Source: Bacteroidales bacterium
Lineage (GTDB): Bacteria > Bacteroidota > Bacteroidia > Bacteroidales > JAFGXI01
Direction: 5' to 3'
Length of the DNA: 39,288 nt
Assembly (NCBI GenBank): GCA_030627705.1
Contig: DAOVTE010000003.1
Coordinates: 1 to 39,288, forward strand
Shown here: positions 1 to 7,889 of the stretch, piece by piece
Position numbering within the stretch: position 1 is the first letter of the stretch
Layout: each line of letters begins with the position of its first letter
The notes under the pieces: model-generated
Database searches by the model: none
What the model saw: only the letters and a program-made list of their open reading frames with translations
Told to the model about the DNA's origin: nothing
Translations under genes and position numbers: made by a program

Positions 1-30
1 ATTATTTTTATTCGCAAAAAAAATAAGCAA

Positions 31-65
31 AAAAAAGACCGAATCAATTTGATTCGGTCTTTTTT
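31..65 (-). terminator. Intrinsic terminator, probably bidirectional, downstream of the 80..895 lipoprotein
   Basis: Perfect 17-nt inverted repeat AAAAAAGACCGAATCAA / TTGATTCGGTCTTTTTT flanked by A/T tracts. Confidence 0.85.
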
Positions 66-79
66 ACTTAGTAAAAATA

Positions 80-895
80 CTAGTTCTTCTTGTAAGAAAA
101 AGTAATTTGTCCATCATTTGCTTTTGTAGCAGAAGGATTAACAGCAGTAATTTTTATTGCATAATAAGTAGTTCCTTTTTTAGCAATATAAATATCATTT
201 GCTACAGGGTTAGATACTGTACCATTAGATGTTCCAGCTTCAAAAGAAGTTGTAGCACCTTCTACAGTTGCATTTGCATAGTCAAAAGCATTGTCTTTAA
301 CATACTCAGTACCATTTCCTGTTTCCCAAGAACCAGTGAATGCTCCACCAACATCGTCAGTATTAATCATAGATTTAAGAGCAGCATCTTCTGCTTGACC
401 AACAGTAGCATCACCATCTAAATTGTATGCACCATGATTAGGTCCATAAATGTGCCAGAAATTACCAGTAGTTACTTCAGTAGCTAAAGCAGTAGTTGCA
501 GCAGTTGGTTGTTTAATATGTATAATACCAGTTTCAGAAGCTGTATCCCCATCGCCACCAGCATCAACAGCTACAAATCCAACTAAAATAGATTCGCCAT
601 CATTAAGTCCTGATGTAGGCATTACGAATAAAACTTCGCCAGAAGCAGAATAATCACCACTTAAAACAATATTATCATCGAATGATACATTTGCATTATT
701 AGTACTAGCAGTTAAAGTCTCAATTTTTTCATTAGAACTAATACTGTAATTAATTTGTACAGTATCACCATACCATGCATCAGCATTTACAACAGTTAAA
801 CTTAAAGTTGGTCCTGATGGATCGTCACTATCACAAGATGTGAATGAAATTGCTCCTGCTAATAAAGCTAAAGCAAATAATTTAATTTTTTTCAT
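80..895 (-). CDS. Hypothetical secreted lipoprotein
   Basis: 271-aa ORF with N-terminus MKKIKLFALALLAGAISFTSC (lipobox Cys); no recognised domain. Confidence 0.8.
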   Translation of the reverse strand: MKKIKLFALALLAGAISFTSCDSDDPSGPTLSLTVVNADAWYGDTVQINYSISSNEKIETLTASTNNANVSFDDNIVLSGDYSASGEVLFVMPTSGLNDGESILVGFVAVDAGGDGDTASETGIIHIKQPTAATTALATEVTTGNFWHIYGPNHGAYNLDGDATVGQAEDAALKSMINTDDVGGAFTGSWETGNGTEYVKDNAFDYANATVEGATTSFEAGTSNGTVSNPVANDIYIAKKGTTYYAIKITAVNPSATKANDGQITFSYKKN

Positions 896-935
896 GATTT
901 AAAATTTAGTTAATTAAAATTCGTTTATAACACCG

Positions 936-943
936 CAAAGATA
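936..943 (-). promoter_or_regulatory. Candidate Bacteroidetes -7 element TATCTTTG for the lipoprotein
   Basis: TAnnTTTG match 41 bp upstream of the ATG; no clear -33 TTG. Confidence 0.4.
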
Positions 944-1184
944 CAATATTCTTAATACATATGTTATTTTTTTAATTTTTTTTTAATATTTATATAACAT
1001 TGATATTATTAGTATTTAGACTAAGGGTAATTTGCTATTTTTGTGTAGTGAAATAAATCTGTTTTTTTATCTATGTAACATAATAATAATAATAGAAGTA
1101 TTGGTTTACCTAAAATGTTTTTAAATTTTAAATTAAACTTTTTGCTACTTTATTCGTCTTACACAAAACAAAAAAAATATTAGC

Positions 1185-3671
1185 ATGACAAAATATATAC
1201 TTACAATATTAATTTATTTAGTATCTGTTATTTTTGTAAATTCACAAAATGAACAAGTAAAAGGCAGATATTCTAATGGGGAACGACCAAAGATTGGTAA
1301 AATATCTGGCAGAGTAATAGATAAATCTCAAAAAACGGCTATTGAATATGCATCAATAGTTTTAATTTCTGCTCGTACTGGTAAAGCTGTAACTGGAGGA
1401 GTAACATCAGAAAAAGGATATTTTTCGTTATCAGAAATTCCTGTCGGAATGTATAAAGTTAAGATAAGTTTTATAGGTTATACCGAAATGATTATTGATA
1501 GTGTAAAACTTACACCTCGTACACCAGAAAAACAATTCGGAACATTAAAATTAAAGTCGAATGTACAAGGTTTAGGCGAGGTAAAGATCGAAGGCGAAAA
1601 AGCATTATTTCAGAATACACTAGAAAAAAAAGTTTTTAATGTAGAAAAAGACCTAACTAGCGAGGGAGGAAATGTTGTAGAAATTTTAGAAAATGTTCCT
1701 TCTATAGATGTAGATATGGATGGCAATGTAAGTCTAAGAGGAAGCCAAAACGTTACAATTCTTATAGATGGTAAGCCATCTGGTTTATCGGGCGAGAATA
1801 GAGCTGATATTTTAGAGCAAATTCCTGCAAGTTCTATAGAGAGTATTGAAGTAATTACAAATCCTTCGGCAAAATATAATCCAGAAGGAATGTCTGGAAT
1901 AATAAACATAAGATTAAAAAAAAATAAATTACGAGGAACAAACGGTACTGTTAGATTAAACGCAGGAACGGGCGATAAATATAATGGCTCGTTAGGAATT
2001 AATCACAGAAACGGAAAATTTAATATTTTTGCAAATTACAGTTATAGATACAACAAAAGAGGCTTTACACGAACGTCAACATTAAAGCAGCTTTATACAG
2101 ATTCTGTATCATATCTTAATCAATTATCCGATGGTTATAGAGGCTCGTACTCGCATATGCTTAACGGAGGTTTCGATTATTATATAAATGATAAAAATAC
2201 AATCTCGTTTTCTGCAATGTACAACGATTCTGAACGATGGAGATTATATGATATTGATTATGATTATCTTGATGATACTGAAATTCTAACTAAAAAAGTA
2301 TTAAGAAATAACGATAATGGTAGAGTAGGGAATAACTTTAATTATTCTTTAGATTATCGTAAAGAGTTTGAAAAACCAAATACAGAGTTAAACATTAATG
2401 GTGCATATACAAATAGTATTAGCGAGAAAAATGGAACGTATTTAGAAAATGAATATACAGCTTTGGATAGTTTACTTACACCAGATTATTTTTATCAAAA
2501 AGATAATATATATAATAATTCGCAAGAATATATAACCAGTATAGACTATGTAAATGCATTATCAAAAGATTCTAGATTCGAAATTGGATATAAAACTAAC
2601 ATTAGATTAACAGATAATGAACTTTTTTCGGAAACATTCGATTATATATTAGATAATTTTGCTCCAGATACATTAATGAATAATACATATAATTACGAAG
2701 AGCAAATACACGCAGCTTATGCAACTTACACTAATAAATTTAAGAAATTATCGTATACAGCAGGTTTAAGAGCCGAGCAAGTTTATACAGAATTCGATTT
2801 AATCACAACAAAAGAAATATATACTAACGATTACTTTCAATTATATCCAAGTCTGCATTTGTCGCAAGAACTAAGTAATAAGCAAACTGTACAATTATCG
2901 TATAGTAGAAGGGTAAATCGTCCGTCTATACGTTCGTTAAATCCTTTTGTGAATTTTCAAGACCCCTTGAATTTACGTGTAGGAAATCCAAAACTAAATC
3001 CAGAGTATATAAATTCAATTGAATTAGGATATGAGAAGAAATGGGAGAAAACTACAATACTTTCATCTATATATTATAAGCAAATAAATAATATGGTGCA
3101 AAGAGTTAAAACCTTAGATGATAACGGTATAAGTACAGTTACGTACGAGAATTTATCTAGTGGAACATCGTATGGTGTTGAGTTTATTGCAGTTGTGAAT
3201 CCTGTAAAATGGCAAAGTTTTAATGCAAATTTTAATATGTATCAAACAGTTTTAGATGGTTCTAATTTAGATGCAGATTTAAATAGTAATTCGCTAGGCT
3301 GGAATGCAAAGTTTATTTCTAACACAAAACTTCCTCAAAAAACTAATCTTCAAGTGTCGTTTAGATATAGATCTCCAAGAGAAACCACACAAGGTACAAT
3401 TCTGGCAATGTATAATGTTGATGCAGCTTTAAACAAAAAAATCTTAAAGAATAAAGGTACAATAGGTGTTAAAGTAAGCGATATATTTAATACACGAAAA
3501 TTTGCAATGGAATTATATGATACCAATTTTGAGCAAAATTTCGAATATAATTTCGAAAGTAGAATATTTTACCTAACCTTTTCGTACCGATTTGGAAAAA
3601 TGATGGATATGGATAAGAAAAAACGAAAACGTTCCGACAATAGAGATAGCGACGATGATATGGGAATGTAA
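1185..3671 (+). CDS. TonB-dependent receptor / outer membrane beta-barrel family protein with N-terminal carboxypeptidase-regulatory-like domain
   Basis: Signal peptide; ISGRVIDKSQKTAIEYASIVLIS...GYTEM regulatory-like domain; plug-like ILENVPSIDVDMDGNVSLRGSQNVTILIDGKPSG; C-terminal barrel strand FYLTFSYRFG. Confidence 0.9.
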   Translation: MTKYILTILIYLVSVIFVNSQNEQVKGRYSNGERPKIGKISGRVIDKSQKTAIEYASIVLISARTGKAVTGGVTSEKGYFSLSEIPVGMYKVKISFIGYTEMIIDSVKLTPRTPEKQFGTLKLKSNVQGLGEVKIEGEKALFQNTLEKKVFNVEKDLTSEGGNVVEILENVPSIDVDMDGNVSLRGSQNVTILIDGKPSGLSGENRADILEQIPASSIESIEVITNPSAKYNPEGMSGIINIRLKKNKLRGTNGTVRLNAGTGDKYNGSLGINHRNGKFNIFANYSYRYNKRGFTRTSTLKQLYTDSVSYLNQLSDGYRGSYSHMLNGGFDYYINDKNTISFSAMYNDSERWRLYDIDYDYLDDTEILTKKVLRNNDNGRVGNNFNYSLDYRKEFEKPNTELNINGAYTNSISEKNGTYLENEYTALDSLLTPDYFYQKDNIYNNSQEYITSIDYVNALSKDSRFEIGYKTNIRLTDNELFSETFDYILDNFAPDTLMNNTYNYEEQIHAAYATYTNKFKKLSYTAGLRAEQVYTEFDLITTKEIYTNDYFQLYPSLHLSQELSNKQTVQLSYSRRVNRPSIRSLNPFVNFQDPLNLRVGNPKLNPEYINSIELGYEKKWEKTTILSSIYYKQINNMVQRVKTLDDNGISTVTYENLSSGTSYGVEFIAVVNPVKWQSFNANFNMYQTVLDGSNLDADLNSNSLGWNAKFISNTKLPQKTNLQVSFRYRSPRETTQGTILAMYNVDAALNKKILKNKGTIGVKVSDIFNTRKFAMELYDTNFEQNFEYNFESRIFYLTFSYRFGKMMDMDKKKRKRSDNRDSDDDMGM

Positions 3672-3686
3672 TTTAGTAAAAGAGCA

Positions 3687-3706
3687 AAAAAAACTTAAGT
3701 TTTTTT
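3687..3706 (+). terminator. Weak terminator-like A/T palindrome after the TonB receptor
   Basis: Palindrome AAAAAAACTTAAGTTTTTTT; no GC-rich stem. Confidence 0.35.
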
Positions 3707-3771
3707 AACTCAATATATTAGGTTAAGTATTTATAAGAGAGGTATTTTTATATAAAAAACTAAACTTACTT

Positions 3772-4554
3772 ATGAGTAAAACAGCAATAATAACAGGAGC
3801 TACATCTGGAATAGGATACCAAATAGCATTAATTTTAGCAGAAAAAGAATATAATTTGCTTTTAGTTAGTAGAAATAAAGAAAAACTAGAAAGTATTAAA
3901 TTAAATTTTGAGAAAACTTACAAAGTAGAAGTAGATTATTTTGTTTCTGATTTATATGAAAAGCACGAATCAAAGAATGTTTTCGATTATGCAATTAGCA
4001 AGAAGTTAAATATAGATATTCTTGTAAATAATTCTGGCTATGGGTTATATGGTGAACATACAGACAGTTCTTTAGATAAAATAAACAATATGCTAAACCT
4101 TAATATTATTGCATTAACAGAACTATGCGGATATTTTGGAAATTATATGAAACAAAACAATTCTGGTAAGATTCTAAATGTAGCATCTGTAGCAGCATAT
4201 CAACCAACACCATATTTTGCAGCTTATGGAGCGTCAAAATCCTATGTTTTAAATTTTTCTGAGGCATTAGCAAAAGAATTAGAAGATTACAATGTTTCGG
4301 TAACTTGCTTATCGCCAGGGGCAACAAAAACAGAGTTTTTTACAGTTGCAGAAGTAGGAGATATAAGTGGACAAATGAGTGAAAAGAATAGAATGTCGGC
4401 AAAAAAAGTAGCAGAGATTGGTGTAAATGCAATGTTTAATAAAAAATTATCAGTAATTCCAGGATTTAAAAATAGTTTTTTAGCATTCTCTAATAGATTT
4501 GCACCAAGAATATTAGTTGCTAATATCTCTAAAAAAATAATGAATAAAGGATAA
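3772..4554 (+). CDS. SDR family NAD(P)-dependent oxidoreductase
   Basis: TGATSGIG cofactor motif, NNSGYG, and YGASKSYV catalytic YxxxK. Confidence 0.93.
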   Translation: MSKTAIITGATSGIGYQIALILAEKEYNLLLVSRNKEKLESIKLNFEKTYKVEVDYFVSDLYEKHESKNVFDYAISKKLNIDILVNNSGYGLYGEHTDSSLDKINNMLNLNIIALTELCGYFGNYMKQNNSGKILNVASVAAYQPTPYFAAYGASKSYVLNFSEALAKELEDYNVSVTCLSPGATKTEFFTVAEVGDISGQMSEKNRMSAKKVAEIGVNAMFNKKLSVIPGFKNSFLAFSNRFAPRILVANISKKIMNKG

Positions 4555-4602
4555 TATTTCTTAATTTTAATGTTTTAATCAATACTATAAATTATCAAAC
4601 AA

Positions 4603-5178
4603 ATGAAATCAATAAAAGGAACAGAAACAGAAAAAAATCTGTTAAAATCATTTGCAGGAGAATCTCAAGCTAGAATGCGTTACGATTATTTTGCAAAACA
4701 AGCCAAAAAAGAAGGTTTAGAACAAATTTCAGCAATTTTTAACGAAACTGCTTTAAACGAAAAAGAGCATGCAAAACGATTTTTTAAATTCTTAGAAGGT
4801 GGCGATACTGAAATTACAGCAACTTATCCTGCAGGTAAAATTGGCAATACACTAGAAAACCTTAAAGCGTCTGCAGAAGGCGAAAATGAAGAGTGGACAG
4901 AATTATATCCGCATTTTGCCGATATAGCTGAAAAAGAAGGCTTTAACGATATTGCTAAAGCATACAGAATGATTGCAAAAGCTGAAAAAGCTCACGAAGA
5001 CAGATTTAAGAAATTGTATTCAAATTTGGAAAGCGGTAGAGTATTCGAGCGAGATGGAAAAATTATATGGAAATGCATAAACTGCGGTTTTTTACATGAA
5101 GGGGAGAAAGCACCAAAAGTTTGTCCTGCTTGTTTACATCCGCAATCGTATTTTGAAATTCATGCAGAAAATTACTAA
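4603..5178 (+). CDS. Rubrerythrin
   Basis: N-terminal ferritin-like ExxR/ExxH motifs (GESQARMRYDYFA, NEKEHAKRF) and C-terminal rubredoxin CxxC pairs (WKCINCG...VCPAC). Confidence 0.95.
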   Translation: MKSIKGTETEKNLLKSFAGESQARMRYDYFAKQAKKEGLEQISAIFNETALNEKEHAKRFFKFLEGGDTEITATYPAGKIGNTLENLKASAEGENEEWTELYPHFADIAEKEGFNDIAKAYRMIAKAEKAHEDRFKKLYSNLESGRVFERDGKIIWKCINCGFLHEGEKAPKVCPACLHPQSYFEIHAENY

Positions 5179-5181
5179 GTT

Positions 5182-5946
5182 TTGAGAATTACATTATTAG
5201 GAACAGGAACTTCGCAAGGAGTTCCTGTAATTGCCTGTAAATGCAATGTTTGTTTATCTAAAGAAAAAAAAGATAAGCGATTAAGATCGTCTGTATTAAT
5301 AGAAATAGACGATACTAATATTGTAATCGACAGTGGTCCTGATTTTAGATATCAAATGCTACGAGAAAATGTAGAAAAGCTTGATGCTATATTATTTACT
5401 CACGAACATAAAGATCATACTGCTGGACTAGATGATGTTAGGTCATACAATTATATTCAGAAAAAACCAATGGAAGTTTATGCAGAACAAAGAGTTTTAA
5501 ACTCTTTAAAACAAGAATTTGCATATGTTTTCGAAAATAATACATATCCAGGTGTTCCAAAAGTAAATTTAAATGAAATTACCACAAAATTATTTTCAAT
5601 AAACAATATACCAATATTACCAATAAGAGTAGTTCATCATAAGTTGCCAGTAATTGCATATAGAATTAAAGATTTTACATATATTACAGATGCAAATTTT
5701 ATTGACAAAACAGAATTAGAGAAAATTAAAGGCACAAAAGTATTAGTAATTAACGCTTTGCGTAGAGAAAAACATATTTCGCATTTTAATCTTAAAGAAG
5801 CTCTAGAAATAATAGAAAAAGTAAAGCCAGAGAAGGCTTATTTAACGCATATCAGTCATTACTTAGGATTGTATAAAGACGTTGAAAAGGAACTGCCAAA
5901 AAATGTTTTGTTAGCTTATGATGGTTTGAAGATTAATGTTAATTAA
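5182..5946 (+). CDS. MBL-fold metallo-hydrolase (PhnP-like)
   Basis: MRITLLGTGTSQGVPV, THEHKDHTAGLDD and YLTHISHYLG motifs; TTG start 3 nt after the rubrerythrin stop. Confidence 0.92.
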   Translation: MRITLLGTGTSQGVPVIACKCNVCLSKEKKDKRLRSSVLIEIDDTNIVIDSGPDFRYQMLRENVEKLDAILFTHEHKDHTAGLDDVRSYNYIQKKPMEVYAEQRVLNSLKQEFAYVFENNTYPGVPKVNLNEITTKLFSINNIPILPIRVVHHKLPVIAYRIKDFTYITDANFIDKTELEKIKGTKVLVINALRREKHISHFNLKEALEIIEKVKPEKAYLTHISHYLGLYKDVEKELPKNVLLAYDGLKINVN

Positions 5947-5968
5947 TTCTTTTGAATTGTTATTCATA

Positions 5969-6760
5969 CTAAACCTTGCTAGTAATAAAATTAGATATAT
6001 TCATTCTTTCAATCATACTATTTATTAATTTTACGTTGTTGCCAGTGGTGTAAAATTCGTATTTTGGATATGAATTTCTATAACTATTTAATTTATTTTC
6101 TTTAAGAACATTATTAGTTTGCAAAGCAATTGCAGGCGCAGGATTAATTATCTCAACTTTACTATTACCTACTATATTACTTATTAGTTCGCTTAAAAAT
6201 GGATAGTGTGTGCATCCTAAAACAATTTTATCTACATTAGAATCTACTAAAGGTTTAATATATTTGCTCACAAGATTATAAGCATAATCTGTATTAATCA
6301 TATCATCTTCTACAAGTTCTACTAGTCCTTTCCCAACTTGAGTATAAACATTTATTGCTTTAGTATATTTATCTTTTGTTGTATTATAAAGGTTGCCTTT
6401 AAATGTGCTTGCTGTTGCTAATACTCCAATGTTACCAGTTTTTGTTGAAAGTGCTGCGGGTTTAATTGCAGGTTCCATTCCAATAAAATGTAAACTATAG
6501 TTTTTTCGTAAATAATCTATAGCTAATGCTGTTGCTGTATTACAAGCAACAATAATAATTTTACATGATTTAGAGATTAAGAATTCCACTATCTGTTTTG
6601 ATAACTTAATAATTTCGTCTTGGGATTTCTCTCCATAGGGGCAATTATTGCTGTCTGCAAAATATATTACAGATTCATCTGGTAATAATTCTGTAATTTC
6701 CTTAAAAACAGATAGACCACCTACACCAGAATCAAAAACACCTATTGGATTATTATTCAT
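5969..6760 (-). CDS. murI: Glutamate racemase
   Basis: GVFDSGVGGLSVFKEI, ACNTATALA and GCTHYPFL motifs. Confidence 0.96.
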   Translation of the reverse strand: MNNNPIGVFDSGVGGLSVFKEITELLPDESVIYFADSNNCPYGEKSQDEIIKLSKQIVEFLISKSCKIIIVACNTATALAIDYLRKNYSLHFIGMEPAIKPAALSTKTGNIGVLATASTFKGNLYNTTKDKYTKAINVYTQVGKGLVELVEDDMINTDYAYNLVSKYIKPLVDSNVDKIVLGCTHYPFLSELISNIVGNSKVEIINPAPAIALQTNNVLKENKLNSYRNSYPKYEFYTTGNNVKLINSMIERMNISNFITSKV

Positions 6761-6778
6761 AAACTAAAGGTAATAAAA

Positions 6779-6801
6779 AAAGCCATCTAAAAGATGGCTT
6801 T
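6779..6801 (-). terminator. Intrinsic terminator/attenuator between skp and murI
   Basis: AAAGCCATCT-AAA-AGATGGCTTT hairpin followed on the minus strand by a T-tract (plus-strand A run at 6775-6781). Confidence 0.7.
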
Positions 6802-6805
6802 AAAA

Positions 6806-7318
6806 TTATTTTGCTAAATTGAGTTTGACAAGTTCCATAATATTGTCAGTCTCTTCTGGCCAATAAGCTAATCCACCTGTACTAGTATCAAAAATATAGG
6901 TATATCCTTTTTCTTTTGCTACATTATTAATAGCTTCTTTTGCTTGATCAATAATTGGTTGTAAAAGTTCTGCTTCTTTATTCTGAATTTCTTGTTGTGC
7001 AGTTCCTTGAAAATTTTGAATTCTTTGTTGTATTCCTGTTAATTCTTCTTCTTTAGTTTTTTTAATTAAATCGCTTAAAGTAGCTTGCTTAGCCATGTAA
7101 TCATCATATTTTGTTTGCAATTCTGTTTGCATAACTTGCATTTGGTCTTCTAACTCTTTTGTGTAGTTTTCTACTGCTGTTCTAGCTGTAGCTGTTTCAG
7201 GCATTTCAGTTAAAAGTTTTTGAGAATCTATATGCCCAAATTTTACTTTTCCTTGCGAGAATGCAACTGTACTTACTAAAAATAATGCTACAATAGCTAA
7301 ATTTACTAATTTCTTCAT
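6806..7318 (-). CDS. OmpH/Skp family periplasmic chaperone (copy 2)
   Basis: Signal peptide, KFGHIDSQKLL, coiled-coil, and IIDQAKEAINNVAKEKGYTYIFD. Confidence 0.9.
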   Translation of the reverse strand: MKKLVNLAIVALFLVSTVAFSQGKVKFGHIDSQKLLTEMPETATARTAVENYTKELEDQMQVMQTELQTKYDDYMAKQATLSDLIKKTKEEELTGIQQRIQNFQGTAQQEIQNKEAELLQPIIDQAKEAINNVAKEKGYTYIFDTSTGGLAYWPEETDNIMELVKLNLAK

Positions 7319-7340
7319 TTGTTTGTTTTTTTTTGAATTA

Positions 7341-7370
7341 CAAATATAATAACTAATTTTTATATCCCAA
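7341..7370 (-). promoter_or_regulatory. Bacteroidetes-type promoter (TTG-N19-TATATTTG) for the 6806..7318 skp gene
   Basis: On the minus strand, TTG (7368-7370), 19-nt spacer, TATATTTG (7341-7348). Confidence 0.6.
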
Positions 7371-7871
7371 CTTTTTTAAGATTTCATCGCTTACATCAAA
7401 TTTTGGATTTGAGAATAATACTGTTGCACCACTTGCAATATCGAAAATTACGCCATAATTACCATCAGTAGCAATCTCTTTTACAGCATCGTACACTTCG
7501 TCTTGAATTGGTTTTACCAGCTCTTGTCGTTTTTTGTATAATTGTCCTTCTTTTCCAAAATACTTTTTTTGTAATACTTTTACTTCTTTTTCTTTATTGA
7601 TAATTTCTCCTTCTCTTTTTTTCTTCATTTCTTCTGTTAGAAGAACCTTCTCTGATTGATATTTTTTATACAATTTATCAATTTGAGAATAATAATCCTC
7701 AATTTCTTTTTGCCATTCTACAGAAATTTCATCTAATTTCTGTTGTGCTGCTTCGTACGAAGGAATCTTCTTAAGAATATAATCTGTATCGACAAATGCA
7801 AATTTTTGTTGTGCAAAACTACTTAATGTAGTCATAAGTACTAAGGTAATAATTACTGCAATTTTTTTCAT
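7353..7871 (-). CDS. OmpH/Skp family periplasmic chaperone (copy 1)
   Basis: Signal peptide, KFAFVDTDYILKKIPSYEAAQ, and coiled-coil; tandem paralogue of the neighbouring gene. Confidence 0.9.
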   Translation of the reverse strand: MKKIAVIITLVLMTTLSSFAQQKFAFVDTDYILKKIPSYEAAQQKLDEISVEWQKEIEDYYSQIDKLYKKYQSEKVLLTEEMKKKREGEIINKEKEVKVLQKKYFGKEGQLYKKRQELVKPIQDEVYDAVKEIATDGNYGVIFDIASGATVLFSNPKFDVSDEILKKLGYKN

Positions 7872-7889
7872 AACATTTAATTTAAATTA

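Noticed and set aside
107-653. Plus-strand ORFs 107..421 and 450..653
   Set aside because: Antisense to a convincing lipoprotein gene; low-complexity Cys/Ser/Ile composition typical of mirrored reading frames.
1081-1096. Short (AAT)n microsatellite
   Set aside because: About five units in AT-rich intergenic DNA; expected by composition.
1610-1909. Minus-strand ORF inside the TonB receptor
   Set aside because: Fully nested antisense to a gene with clear domain motifs; no recognisable protein features.
4106-4327. Minus-strand ORF inside the SDR gene
   Set aside because: Antisense shadow ORF, no motif.
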